Assembly (NCBI GenBank): GCA_003134655.1
Contig: PLBY01000107.1
Coordinates: 149,279 to 213,278 of the forward strand
Reading direction: 5' to 3'
DNA: 64,000 nt
Source: Acidobacteriaceae bacterium
GTDB taxonomy: Bacteria > Acidobacteriota > Terriglobia > Terriglobales > Acidobacteriaceae
Shown here piece after piece: positions 28,899 to 38,395 of this stretch. The position numbers and the translations under genes are program-made. The notes beneath the pieces were generated by a model. The model worked only from the letters and a program-made list of their open reading frames with translations, ran no database searches and was not told where the DNA came from. Position 1 is the stretch's first letter. Each line of letters starts with the position of its first letter.

Positions 28899-29519
28899 AT
28901 GAGAGTGCTGATCGCTGAAGACGACGTTTTCTTTCAAAAGGTGCTGCAACAAATTCTGGCGCCCGATCACGAAGTTATCGTGGTCCAGGACGGAAATGAG
29001 GCTTGGGAGAAGCTTCAACGTCCGGATGCGCCGAGGCTGGCGATCCTCGATTGGGTGATGCCGGGATTGAGCGGCCCTCAGGTCTGCCGCAAGGTGAGAG
29101 GCTGTGCAACCTCGTCATCGACGTACTTGATCATTTTGACCACCAAGAATAGTGAAGCGGACATCGTCGCCGGACTGCGTGCCGGCGCGGATGATTACAT
29201 CACCAAGCCTCCAATCCCGGCGGAACTCCGGGCCCGGGTGAGGGTGGGCGAGCGGATCCTGGCATTACAGGAATCAGTCGATGCGCAATGGATCCAGGCG
29301 AATCAGGCATCGGGCCGGGAAGATCTTCTTCGCGGTTTAATGGCAGGTTGTCCAGCGGGAGTGAGGCTGCCTGGTCAGGAGCATTTTTGCGGGATCGAGC
29401 CGTGTTCGCGGCAGCACTGTGAGTCAGGAGATTGCTGCTCCCTTTCCGGTACGGAAACCAATCGCCTGATGCCTCGCTGCGCAGACGTCTCCCTGGAGAA
29501 ATACCATTCGCAACCTTGA
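28899..29519 (+). CDS. Response-regulator receiver protein with an unrecognised C-terminal tail
   Basis: 206 residues. Residues 1-125 form a receiver domain: acidic EDD (7-9), phospho-acceptor Asp in LAILDWVMPG, and Lys in DDYITKPP. It is clearly a paralogue of the receiver in the next gene (compare LAILDWVMPGLSG and LLILDWIMPGIDG). The last 75 residues are rich in Cys, Gly and Ser, match nothing I know and may result from a frameshift that removed an original output domain. The alternative frame from about 29290 also stays open for about 45 codons. It could act as a phosphate-sink or single-domain regulator in the same pathway. Confidence 0.75.
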   Translation: MRVLIAEDDVFFQKVLQQILAPDHEVIVVQDGNEAWEKLQRPDAPRLAILDWVMPGLSGPQVCRKVRGCATSSSTYLIILTTKNSEADIVAGLRAGADDYITKPPIPAELRARVRVGERILALQESVDAQWIQANQASGREDLLRGLMAGCPAGVRLPGQEHFCGIEPCSRQHCESGDCCSLSGTETNRLMPRCADVSLEKYHSQP

Positions 29520-29550
29520 GAAGGACGGGACTTTCGTCCCGAAATCGGGT

Positions 29551-30546
29551 ATGCAAGGTAATGGTTCCGCGACCGTCCTCGTCGCGGAGGACGACCCCAT
29601 TTTCCGCCGGCTTCTGCAAGCCCGATTGCATAGTTGGGACTATCGAGTGATCACGGCGAAAGACGGAACGGAGGCATGGGAGTTGCTTCAGCAGCCTTCC
29701 CCCCCTGACCTTCTCATTCTTGATTGGATCATGCCCGGCATCGACGGGATAGAGCTTTGCCGCCGAATTCGCGCGACGCAAAGAGACTGGTACCAATACA
29801 TCGTGCTGGTCTCCGGGAGAGACGAGAAGCAGGATGTCGTAGCCGGCCTGGAGGCAGGGGCCGATGACTACTTGACCAAACCATTCGACATCGAGGAACT
29901 GCGAGCCCGGTTGCGGACGGGTGCACGAATTCTCAGCCTGCAACGCGAACTAATCCAAGCCCGCGAGGTGTTGCGGTTCCAAGCAACTCATGATGACCTG
30001 ACAGGTCTCTGGAGCCGGGGAACCGCATTGCAGTTGCTGAATGCCGAACTCGAGCGCGGCCTGCGTTTTGGCGGCCAGACTGGAATTCTGATGATCGATA
30101 TCGATCACTTCAAGAGAGTCAATGACACCTATGGCCATCTAAACGGTGATGCAGTTCTCAAGGAGGCGGGACGTCGGCTCAAAAATTCTGTGCGCAGTTA
30201 TGATTTTGTCGGAAGATATGGTGGGGAGGAATTTCTGGTTGTTCTCTCGAACTGCACGGCAGATAAACTTAAGGAAATCGCAGAAAGAGCCCGGTGTGCC
30301 TTTGCACAAACCCCGATTTCAACGGACGCTAAAGATTTGCGAGTTACCATCAGCATCGGCGGCGTAGTGGCACCCAGTGAAATATGGGATCTCGAACTGC
30401 TATCAGCTGCCGACTCTGCGCTCTATGAAGCGAAGCGAACAGGCCGCAACCGGGTCGTGATCGGCTCGTGCGAAGCGAGAGGGACTCAGCTCAAAAAAGC
30501 GACATGTTGTGATATAGCTCACGGCGATAAGAAAATAGTTGGGTGA
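29551..30546 (+). CDS. Receiver-GGDEF diguanylate cyclase (PleD/WspR-like)
   Basis: 331 residues. A receiver (about 8-122) has Asp58 in LLILDWIMPG and Lys in DDYLTKPF. A helical linker is followed by a GGDEF domain (about 150-315): DDLTGLWSRG, DIDHFKRVNDTYGH, and the active loop GGEEF at 224-228. An RxxD inhibitory site (R215-S-Y-D218) lies exactly five residues before the active loop, so product feedback inhibition is expected. Phosphorylation should turn on cyclic-di-GMP synthesis. It starts 31 nt after the receiver gene and is followed 9 nt later by a hybrid kinase, so the three probably form an operon. Confidence 0.93.
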   Translation: MQGNGSATVLVAEDDPIFRRLLQARLHSWDYRVITAKDGTEAWELLQQPSPPDLLILDWIMPGIDGIELCRRIRATQRDWYQYIVLVSGRDEKQDVVAGLEAGADDYLTKPFDIEELRARLRTGARILSLQRELIQAREVLRFQATHDDLTGLWSRGTALQLLNAELERGLRFGGQTGILMIDIDHFKRVNDTYGHLNGDAVLKEAGRRLKNSVRSYDFVGRYGGEEFLVVLSNCTADKLKEIAERARCAFAQTPISTDAKDLRVTISIGGVVAPSEIWDLELLSAADSALYEAKRTGRNRVVIGSCEARGTQLKKATCCDIAHGDKKIVG

Positions 30547-30555
30547 GATTCTCTC

Positions 30556-33504
30556 ATGCCTGAACCTCGCGTTATCCGCCGCCACGTCGTCCTATCTGTT
30601 GCCTTCGTGCTGGCGTTCCTGCTACTCAACCGACCGGAAGTGATCGTGATCTCCCGCCTCGGGGCGGTGGTCTGGTACCCGGCCATCGGATTAGGCCTGG
30701 CGATCATGCTGGGCGTCAGCCCGTGGTATGCGTTCCCGCTCACTCTGGCTACCGCTCTTTCGGGAATATTGATCTACCACCAGCCTGTCCTGACGTACAG
30801 CGGAACGATTGAAGCTGTAGTGGGAGCGGCAATCTACGCCGGAGCCGCGTTTGCTCTGCGCGGTCCGTTGCGAATTGATCTGGGGTTACATCGACGACGG
30901 GACGTCGTTCTGTACCTCTCGGTGACTACTGCGGCAGCCATTGTATCCACCGGCGTCGGGGTGATCTGCCTGGTTGCGGATCACGCTATCCAGTGGAGCG
31001 AATTCGGGCGGTCTGCTTCGGGATGGTTCCTTGGAGACGAAATCGGGCTACTGGGAGTTGCGCCCTTTCTGCTCATTCACGTTTTTCCGTGGATACGAAG
31101 ACAACTGTCGTTGGAACCCGATCAGAGAAAGCAGCCTCGTGTTCGGACATCAAGTTTTTGGACGCTCGCAGAAATGGGCGGCCAAATCTGCGCGTTGCTG
31201 CTCTCGTTGTGGATGTTGTTCGGTGCGACATTCCTGCACTTTCAGGTTTTCTTCCTCACGTTTGTTCCGATCATTTGGATCGCGATGCGTCAGGGAATCC
31301 GAAGAATCGTCTCGGGTCTGCTCGCTCTCAATTTTGGCATAGTCGTGGCTTTGCATTATTCGACGTCGACGGCCGTGTTGCTTCCGAAGTATGGCCTCCT
31401 CATGTTCGTAGTCTCAGCCACGGGGCTCATTGTGGGGTCGTCGGTTACCGAGCGGCACCGGCTCTCCGTTGAGTTGCTGGAACGCACCGCCGAACTGCTG
31501 GATGCCAATCGACAGATGATTGCCGCCAAATGCAAGGCGGAGGAAGCCAGCCGGATCAAGAGCGAGTTTCTCGCGAATATGAGTCATGAAATCCGCACTC
31601 CGGTCAATGGAATTGTCGGCATGACGGAACTGATTCTGGACACGGATCTGACTCATGAACAGCGCGAATATTTAGCGATGCTGAAATCGTCCGGGGATTC
31701 TCTGCTCGGGGTGATCAACGACATACTCGATTTCTCGAAAATAGAATCTGGAAAGCTGGCACTCGATCCGGTTGAATTTGACCTGCAGGATACGATCAGC
31801 GAGACCCTGAGAGGGCTTGCCCTGCGCGCTCATGAGAAGAACCTCGAACTGGCCTACCACGTCGATCCCCAGATCCCCGAGTACGTGATCGCGGATTCCG
31901 GGCGACTGCGGCAGTTGCTGTTGAATCTCGTGGGTAATGCCCTCAAGTTCACATCACAGGGAGAGGTTGTGGTCCGAGTGGCGTTGGACAGCCGCTACGA
32001 TCAGGAACTCAGTCTGCATTTCAGCGTAGCCGATACCGGGATTGGTATCCCCGAGGAAAAGCAGTCCATCATTTTCGAAGAGTTTGCGCAGGCTGACGGC
32101 AGCACCACCCGGAACTATGGCGGCACGGGTCTGGGATTATCCATTTCTTCCCGCCTGGCTGAACTGATGGGCGGCCGGATCTGGCTGGAAAGCGCGGTAG
32201 GAAAGGGCAGCATATTTCATTTCACGGTCAAAGTGAGAGCGGTTGAAACGCAACCCAACTCCAAAATTGCAGATCAACAGGCTGTGCTTGCTGATGTTTC
32301 CATACTGGTGGTGGATGATCATGCGGCGAGCCGCCAGATTCTGCTGGAAACCATGATGAGTTGGGGAATGAACCCAACCGTTGTGGATAGCGGAAGAGCG
32401 GCCCTTGCGGCCATCGACCAAGCGGAGGCAAGAGGTTTCGGGTTTGACCTGGCCATCGTCGACAGCCGGATGCCCGAGATGGATGGATTTCAGTTGGCGG
32501 AACGCATCAAGGAGAATCCACGCCGGGCCACGGCAATAATAATGATGGTGCTTTCCGGCCAGCACGCGAAGAGCGGGCGTTGCCGCGAGAGGGACATCGC
32601 GGCTAGCCTTCTTAAACCGATAAGGCAGTCAGAACTCCTCTCCGCCGTTCTGGCGGTTCTCGACCGCCTCTCGCCCGGCAACGCAGCGGAATCGAAAACC
32701 ACATGCGCCCCCCAAAAGACATCCCGACAGCTCACGATCCTGGTGGCCGAGGACCACCCCGTGAATCAGAGGGTAGTCGTACGGATGCTGGAAAAGCTTG
32801 GACACTTGACGGCCCTTGCTCACAACGGTCGCGAAGCATTGTCCATGTTGGCAGATGGCCCCTTTGATCTCGTGCTCATGGACGTGCAAATGCCCGAGAT
32901 GGACGGACTGACGGCGACCCGAAACATCCGTGAGAACGAGAAGCTGACGGGATTTCACCTCCCGATTATCGCCATGACGGCTCATGCGATGAAGGGGGAC
33001 AAGGAGCGATGTCTGCAAGCCGGCATGGATGCATACATCTGTAAGCCCGTGACGAGCCATGGGATCGAAGAGACAATCTCCAAAATTATCCCTGTTGAAC
33101 CCGTAGTCCACATACTGCCGGCACCTCCGCCTTCTTGGGCATCTTCGCCGCTCTGGAATCGGAGCGAGGCCCTGGAGCGGTTAGATGGCGATGAACCTCT
33201 TCTGTGCGAACTCGTGCAGATTTTTCTGGACGAAAGCCCCAAGCAACTAACCGGCTTAAAGCGTGCGATCGAAACAGCCAATCCGGAGGAGGTCGAGAGA
33301 ACGGCCCACAGTCTCAATGGGGAATTGGGTTATCTGGGCCTGCCAGCTGCAGCGCAGAAAGCCAAGGACCTCGAGCGTATGGGGCGGGAGCGCACATTGC
33401 AGTCTGCGGCCGATCTGTTCTTATCATTCCAGGCCGACATGTTTGCGGTCGCGAGCGCGATGCGAGCCACGCTGGACGAGCGTCACCAAGCGGTTGATCG
33501 CTAG
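30556..33504 (+). CDS. MASE1 hybrid sensor histidine kinase with two receivers and an Hpt domain
   Basis: 982 residues. The N-terminal 290 residues are a MASE1 membrane sensor (eight or so helices; [18 protein letters not shown]). Then come a short coiled coil, HisKA with [15 protein letters not shown] (H344), HATPase with N, G1 and G2 boxes ([25 protein letters not shown]), receiver 1 (Asp in [12 protein letters not shown]), receiver 2 (Asp in [12 protein letters not shown]) and a C-terminal Hpt domain ([12 protein letters not shown]). A His-Asp-His relay inside one protein is expected, with the Hpt passing phosphate to a separate receiver protein such as the neighbours. GGGTGAGA precedes the ATG. 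Confidence 0.95.
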   Translation: MPEPRVIRRHVVLSVAFVLAFLLLNRPEVIVISRLGAVVWYPAIGLGLAIMLGVSPWYAFPLTLATALSGILIYHQPVLTYSGTIEAVVGAAIYAGAAFALRGPLRIDLGLHRRRDVVLYLSVTTAAAIVSTGVGVICLVADHAIQWSEFGRSASGWFLGDEIGLLGVAPFLLIHVFPWIRRQLSLEPDQRKQPRVRTSSFWTLAEMGGQICALLLSLWMLFGATFLHFQVFFLTFVPIIWIAMRQGIRRIVSGLLALNFGIVVALHYSTSTAVLLPKYGLLMFVVSATGLIVGSSVTERHRLSVELLERTAELLDANRQMIAAKCKAEEASRIKSEFLANMSHEIRTPVNGIVGMTELILDTDLTHEQREYLAMLKSSGDSLLGVINDILDFSKIESGKLALDPVEFDLQDTISETLRGLALRAHEKNLELAYHVDPQIPEYVIADSGRLRQLLLNLVGNALKFTSQGEVVVRVALDSRYDQELSLHFSVADTGIGIPEEKQSIIFEEFAQADGSTTRNYGGTGLGLSISSRLAELMGGRIWLESAVGKGSIFHFTVKVRAVETQPNSKIADQQAVLADVSILVVDDHAASRQILLETMMSWGMNPTVVDSGRAALAAIDQAEARGFGFDLAIVDSRMPEMDGFQLAERIKENPRRATAIIMMVLSGQHAKSGRCRERDIAASLLKPIRQSELLSAVLAVLDRLSPGNAAESKTTCAPQKTSRQLTILVAEDHPVNQRVVVRMLEKLGHLTALAHNGREALSMLADGPFDLVLMDVQMPEMDGLTATRNIRENEKLTGFHLPIIAMTAHAMKGDKERCLQAGMDAYICKPVTSHGIEETISKIIPVEPVVHILPAPPPSWASSPLWNRSEALERLDGDEPLLCELVQIFLDESPKQLTGLKRAIETANPEEVERTAHSLNGELGYLGLPAAAQKAKDLERMGRERTLQSAADLFLSFQADMFAVASAMRATLDERHQAVDR

Positions 33505-33750
33505 GACAGACGTAAGAATAGTTCCCACTGTCCGGGAAGTGGACGGGATTCCATGGCGCGGACACGCCGCCTTGGTCGCCGTTTAACTCGAAATCGCAAG
33601 CTGCTGCTATCAAAAGGCTTACATAATTCCAATGATCAGTTCTGCCAGAATTGGATGGCAGCCTTCGTGCTTTTTCTCTAGTGCCCTCCCCGAACATCAT
33701 GCTGTTGAAGTTGGGCCAGTCCCTTGCGGCGCCGGCCCAAAGAAGGAATC

Positions 33751-35604
33751 ATGGGCCTTTCCACCATAGAAACGGCTGGCTTTACGGCTCCGGAAACCCC
33801 GGTTCCAGATCGTCCGTCCAGCCTGCACGAGGGCCTGCGGGTCATTGAACGGCGAGACTGGTGGCTGTGGATGTGCGCGGTCCTGATCACACTGCTCCTG
33901 ACCGGCGGGATTGTCTCGTTTGGCTTTCCCGGGCTCCACCTGCACCGCGCGGAACTGAACTCCGCTCCCCTCAGAGACACCATCCTGGGTCTCGTGGGGA
34001 TGGTATTGCTTTTCGACATTTATACGATCTATCAACACTTCCAGATTCAGGCGGTACGGAAACAGTTGATTGAGCGGGAAGAATTGTTCCGGCTCATCAC
34101 GGAAAATGCCGCGGACATGATCGCCGTTGTGGATATCAAAGGCCGGAGGTTATACAACAGTCCGTCCTACGAGAAGATCCTCGGTTACACGCCTCAGGAA
34201 TTGGGAGGCACGAGCGCCGTGGAGCAGATCCATCCGGAAGACCGGGAGAATGTTCTCAAAGCAGCGGCAGTTGCGCGTCATACGGGCGTGGGTACGAGCC
34301 TGGAATATCGCATGCGCCACAAGGACGGAAGCTGGCGCACGCTGGAGTCCAGAGCCAGCACGATTTTGAAAGCTGGCCAAGTTGAGAAGTTGGTGATCGT
34401 AAATCGCGACGTGACCGAGCGCAAGCATCTGGAAGATCAATTCCGGCAGTCGCAGAAGATGGAAGCGGTCGGTCGCCTTTCGGGAGGAGTGGCCCACGAC
34501 TTTAACAATCTGCTTGGCGTCATCATCGGTTACGGAGAAATCGTGCAGGAGGGTACGGCGGGGGAAAGCCCATTACGCACCTGCATCGACGAGATATTGA
34601 AGGCGGCTCATCGGGCTGCCGGGCTGACGCGGCAATTGCTGGCGTTTAGCAGGCAACAGGTTATGGACCCGCGGGTCCTCGACGTGAACGTTGTGGTCAA
34701 AGACATGGAAAAGATGCTGAAACGACTAATCAGCGAGGACGTACGGCTTAAGACCGAACTGGATTCCTCGGCGATGCGCATCAAGGCGGACCAAGGGCAG
34801 ATCGAACAAGTCGTGATGAATCTGGCAGTGAATGCGCGGGATGCCATGCCCTCCGGGGGTGACCTGAAAGTCACAACATCGAACTTTCACATGGATGACG
34901 AGTTTGTTCGGCGCTATCCGTATCCGGTGTTAGTTGGAGACTATGTGCTACTCACTTTCGCTGACAACGGCATAGGCATGGACGCAACTACGCGCGCCCG
35001 CGTCTTCGAGCCATTCTTTACCACGAAAGAGAAGGGGAAAGGCACAGGGCTCGGATTGTCCATGGTCTACGGAGTAGTCAAGCAAAGTGGAGGTTACATT
35101 GATGTGATCAGCGAGCCGGGAGCGGGCGCAACATTCAAGATCTATCTCCCGAAGGTTGAAGTTGCTGTTGATCCACCAAAACAGCAGGCCGAGTTGCCGC
35201 CCTCGTTGCTCGGCATCGAAACCTTACTGCTGGTGGAGGACGAGGTATCTCTACGGAAGTTGAGCCGCCATCTTCTTGAGCTTTGTGGATATGCCGTGCT
35301 CGAGGCCGAAAATGGAGCGGAGGCTTTGAAAGTAAGTCAAGAACACAAAGGGATGATCCATCTGCTCCTGACTGACGTAGTGATGCCCGGTATGAGCGGA
35401 CGGGCGCTGGCCGATCAACTCATGAAACAAAGGCCAGAGACGCACGTGATTTACATGTCCGGATACACCGGCCAGACAGTGGGAGAACACGGCGTTCTCG
35501 CGGAAGGCAGCTTCTTTCTACCGAAACCCTTTACCCGGGAAGCTCTGGCCCGCAAGATTCGGGAGGTACTGGATGGCAGCCCGGTACTGTCCGGAGCCGA
35601 TTGA
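33751..35604 (+). CDS. PAS sensor histidine kinase with C-terminal receiver
   Basis: 617 residues from the ATG at 33751 (AAGGAA upstream; the ATG at 33724 has none). Two membrane helices (about 40-62 and 77-97) enclose a short periplasmic loop. A PAS domain follows (about 108-235: LITENAADMIAVVD; GRRLYNSPSYEKILGY), then HisKA with VGRLSGGVAHDFNNLLG (H249), HATPase with GTGLGLSMVYGVVKQSGG and a receiver with Asp in LLTDVVMPGMSG. The first 190 residues closely resemble those of the PAS-GGDEF-EAL protein at 43457, so both may respond to the same cue. The next gene follows after 42 nt. Confidence 0.93.
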   Translation: MGLSTIETAGFTAPETPVPDRPSSLHEGLRVIERRDWWLWMCAVLITLLLTGGIVSFGFPGLHLHRAELNSAPLRDTILGLVGMVLLFDIYTIYQHFQIQAVRKQLIEREELFRLITENAADMIAVVDIKGRRLYNSPSYEKILGYTPQELGGTSAVEQIHPEDRENVLKAAAVARHTGVGTSLEYRMRHKDGSWRTLESRASTILKAGQVEKLVIVNRDVTERKHLEDQFRQSQKMEAVGRLSGGVAHDFNNLLGVIIGYGEIVQEGTAGESPLRTCIDEILKAAHRAAGLTRQLLAFSRQQVMDPRVLDVNVVVKDMEKMLKRLISEDVRLKTELDSSAMRIKADQGQIEQVVMNLAVNARDAMPSGGDLKVTTSNFHMDDEFVRRYPYPVLVGDYVLLTFADNGIGMDATTRARVFEPFFTTKEKGKGTGLGLSMVYGVVKQSGGYIDVISEPGAGATFKIYLPKVEVAVDPPKQQAELPPSLLGIETLLLVEDEVSLRKLSRHLLELCGYAVLEAENGAEALKVSQEHKGMIHLLLTDVVMPGMSGRALADQLMKQRPETHVIYMSGYTGQTVGEHGVLAEGSFFLPKPFTREALARKIREVLDGSPVLSGAD

Positions 35605-35646
35605 AGACACGGCAGCAACGAAGATTTTGCATTCAGGAGGAAGGTC

Positions 35647-36318
35647 GTGGATAAGATTTTGGTGGTGGATGACGATGACGCGATGCGCGGGATGATCAAG
35701 ATGCGATTGTCCGATACGTACGAGACGATCGACACCGGCAATCCCATACAGGCTTTGGGGCTTGCTCTGGAACACAAACCTCGAGCGATTTTGCTTGATC
35801 TCATGATGCCCGATTGCTCCGGTTTCGAGCTATGCCAGAGCTTTCACAACCTGAGTTACACGGCGCGTATCCCGATTTTCGTTGTGACCGGCGAGTCCGC
35901 AGGCAAATACCGCGAGTACATGAGCAACTTAGGCGCTGTCGGGTATTTTGAGAAGCCAATTGACTTTGCGAAGTTGAAATCGCGGTTGGCGTCGGAACTA
36001 CTGACAAGGCCGTCGGAACGTCGTGCTCACGTCCGAGTCCGTATGAAACTTATCGTGAAACTCAAGGGCACAGATGCGTCGCAGCGATCCTTCGAACAAC
36101 TCTGTAGCACCGACAACGTGAGCGCCGGCGGATTTTTGTGCACTCTGCCCCTCGATCTGTCGCCGGATTCTTCTTTCCAGGTCTTTCTCGCAGGCGCGGG
36201 TCACGAACACTACGTAGGCCGAGTCCGCGTTGTCCGCAGGGAAGCCCCGGACACTGCCTGGCAGCGCTACGCGTTCCAATTCACCGAGAAGACGCCGGAG
36301 TGGGTCCTGCAGGATTAA
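35647..36318 (+). CDS. Receiver-PilZ protein (cyclic-di-GMP-binding response regulator)
   Basis: 223 residues. GTG start at 35647 with GGAGG about 6 nt upstream. The receiver (1-118) has D8-D11, phospho-acceptor D51 (LLDLMMPD) and K103 (FEKPID). The PilZ domain (about 123-215) has the two cyclic-di-GMP-binding motifs, R126-A-H-V-R130 and N157-V-S-A-G-G, so ligand binding is likely. It combines phosphorylation input with nucleotide sensing. It lies directly after a histidine kinase and within reach of a diguanylate cyclase gene, suggesting a local circuit in which the PilZ output is modulated by both. Confidence 0.9.
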   Translation: MDKILVVDDDDAMRGMIKMRLSDTYETIDTGNPIQALGLALEHKPRAILLDLMMPDCSGFELCQSFHNLSYTARIPIFVVTGESAGKYREYMSNLGAVGYFEKPIDFAKLKSRLASELLTRPSERRAHVRVRMKLIVKLKGTDASQRSFEQLCSTDNVSAGGFLCTLPLDLSPDSSFQVFLAGAGHEHYVGRVRVVRREAPDTAWQRYAFQFTEKTPEWVLQD

Positions 36319-36321
36319 TCC

Positions 36322-36525
36322 GTGAAATGGGCTCAACAAATTAGCGAATGCATGGCCTCAAACTGGCGTGCCCGCCGCGGACCTGTTCCGCTCGTAATAG
36401 CTCGATGGCTGGCGGGAATCGGGGTGTTTTGCGTTCTCGCTTGGGGGCAACAGTCGTCAACCCGGCAGGGACAAAAATCAGTGGACGCAGGCAAGAAAGC
36501 CTCAACTCCAGTCCCAGCGAGTTAA
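36322..36525 (+). CDS. Small hydrophobic protein, doubtful
   Basis: 67 codons starting with a GTG just 3 nt after the receiver-PilZ stop codon. The stretch PLVIARWLAGIGVFCVLAWGQQ after two Arg resembles a signal peptide, followed by a short polar tail. An internal ATG (36352) would start at the signal-like region. There is no clear ribosome-binding site, and an overlapping frame of similar length exists (36348-36554). It may be a small exported peptide or a chance frame. Confidence 0.3.
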   Translation: MKWAQQISECMASNWRARRGPVPLVIARWLAGIGVFCVLAWGQQSSTRQGQKSVDAGKKASTPVPAS

Positions 36526-36749
36526 AGCCCCGCTACTCTGAAATCCCTCCATGACGCGTTGGAAGCTGACTTGGCACCGCCATTTTCGCTTGCAAGAGCC
36601 TATACTGTCGTCTAGGAAGGCGAGATTTGCATGCTGTCACGCCGGGGCTCTCCGTCGCCGCTGTCATTTCACGCTCCTCGCAGCCTCGCCCAAACGTGCT
36701 CAACTGAATATGGCTATCATTCGTATGGTTTTGATCGCAGGAGCGCCCG

Positions 36750-38129
36750 ATGACATCGACCAGCACACTCAAGCTGTTGGCGATTGACGACGACGCCGAG
36801 AACCTGGAGATCATCAGCTTGGCCCTCCAACGCTCGGGGTTGGAGATCATGACATCGCAAGATCCTGAGGAGGGATTTGAGATCTTCCTGCGAACGCGTC
36901 CGAAGATCGTGTTGCTGGACCTCGTGATGCCGAAGGTCAGCGGAATTGAGATATTGGAACGAATCGTGAGTGTTGACCCTGGCGTGGATGTCATTCTCAT
37001 CACCGCGCACTATTCCACGGAATCCGCGGTGGAGGCAATTCAAAAGGGTGCCGCGGACTATCTAACGAAGCCGATTGAAATCGACAAACTGCGCTCCCGG
37101 ATTAGCGCTCTCTTGCAAGAGGCTGAGACACGGCAGAAGACTCTGCGCCTCGATCAGGAGCTCATTGATGCTTATCAATTCGAAGGCATCGTTGGACGCA
37201 GTCCCCTCATGCTGGAGGTCTACGCCAAGATTCGAAGAATCGCTCCGCATTTCCGAACCGTACTCGTTACAGGAGCTACTGGAACGGGCAAGGAACTCGT
37301 GGCCAAGGCTCTGCACCGGTTGAGTCCGGCCGGACGCGGCCCGTTTGTTGTCTGTAACTGTTCAGCGCTCGTGGATAACCTCGTCGAGAGCGAACTGTTC
37401 GGATATGTTCGGGGAGCATTCACCGGTGCCACCCAAGACAAAGTCGGCATGTTCGAGCACGCCGATGGCGGAACGATCTTCATGGACGAGATCGGGGAAC
37501 TTGCGCCTGCGGCGCAAGCCAAACTGTTGCGGGTCCTGCAAAACCGACAGGTGCAGCGGGTGGGCTCGCTGACTCCGCGAAATATCGATGTGCGGGTAAT
37601 CGCTGCCACCCACCGCAACTTGAAAACTATGGTGCGCGAAGGTCAGTTTCGCGAAGATCTCTACTATCGCCTCGCCGTCGTCGAAATTCCTCTGCCTGTA
37701 CTGGCAAACCGCCGCGAGGATCTGCCTTTGCTGGAACGGTACTTCATTGAGAAATTCTCCACTGAATACAACAAGCCGATCGCTGGTCTCGTGCGACGGG
37801 CTCAGACTCGATTAGCAACCTATCCTTGGCCGGGCAATGTCCGCGAACTTGAGAATGTGATCGGCAATGCCTGCATGATGGCGGACGGAAACTTGATTGA
37901 CATTAGCGACCTGCCAGAGCGGCTGCGGGGGCCGCTCAGTGAAGACCTCAGTGGGGACGAAACGTTCCTGTCTCTGGAAGAACTGCAGCGGCGCCATATC
38001 CTGCGCGTGCTGGAGGGTGTCGGCGGCAATAAGGCGCGCGCCGCAGAAGTGCTGGGCATTGGTCGTGCGACGATCTATCAGCTTCTGTCGAGAATGAAGA
38101 TTGAAGAACCCAAGAAAGGGACCGCATAG
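36750..38129 (+). CDS. NtrC-family sigma-54-dependent response regulator
   Basis: 459 residues; AGGAG lies shortly before the ATG. The order is receiver (1-125, D57 in VLLDLVMP, Lys in DYLTKPI), AAA+ ATPase (about 150-390) with Walker A GATGTGKE, the sigma-54-contacting loop GAFTGA, Walker B-type IFMDEIGEL and an arginine-finger region (FREDLYYRL), and a Fis-type helix-turn-helix at the C-terminus (GGNKARAAEVLGIGRATIYQLLSRM). It should activate sigma-54 promoters when phosphorylated, probably by one of the nearby kinases. Its targets are not evident; the large surface-protein gene 266 nt downstream is one candidate, but I found no good -24/-12 site there. Confidence 0.95.
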   Translation: MTSTSTLKLLAIDDDAENLEIISLALQRSGLEIMTSQDPEEGFEIFLRTRPKIVLLDLVMPKVSGIEILERIVSVDPGVDVILITAHYSTESAVEAIQKGAADYLTKPIEIDKLRSRISALLQEAETRQKTLRLDQELIDAYQFEGIVGRSPLMLEVYAKIRRIAPHFRTVLVTGATGTGKELVAKALHRLSPAGRGPFVVCNCSALVDNLVESELFGYVRGAFTGATQDKVGMFEHADGGTIFMDEIGELAPAAQAKLLRVLQNRQVQRVGSLTPRNIDVRVIAATHRNLKTMVREGQFREDLYYRLAVVEIPLPVLANRREDLPLLERYFIEKFSTEYNKPIAGLVRRAQTRLATYPWPGNVRELENVIGNACMMADGNLIDISDLPERLRGPLSEDLSGDETFLSLEELQRRHILRVLEGVGGNKARAAEVLGIGRATIYQLLSRMKIEEPKKGTA

Positions 38130-38395
38130 CCGCCTGAGGCTCCCTGCGCGGTTGCTGGGCTGAAAAAACCAGGTGTCCAGTTGGCGGACTAGAGTCTGAA
38201 ACGTAGACGGATTTCCCGCCCCGCCGTTGTCATCCCCCGTTGATCTAGATGTAACTCCCACATATTCATAACTATAGAAGGATCCAGAATTCGGGCCCTT
38301 CGGCCCTGGTCATGCATTCCTATTCTTGCTGACCGCCCGTCGATTCCTCTCCTGATGATCGGCCGCGTCCCAATCTTTGTGTGGAAAGAGCCCAT

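Noticed and set aside
28442-28900. 152-codon minus-strand frame next to tRNA-Phe, considered as an integrase remnant
   Set aside because: No recombinase residues (R...HxxR...Y) or other domain found; it also lacks a ribosome-binding site.
36348-36554. 68-codon frame overlapping the small hydrophobic ORF
   Set aside because: Out of frame with the signal-peptide-like stretch and without any recognisable feature.
38293-38306. GGGCC-CTTC-GGCCC hairpin upstream of the giant surface-protein gene
   Set aside because: Only a 5-bp stem and no T-run or conserved leader features, so neither a terminator nor a riboswitch can be supported.
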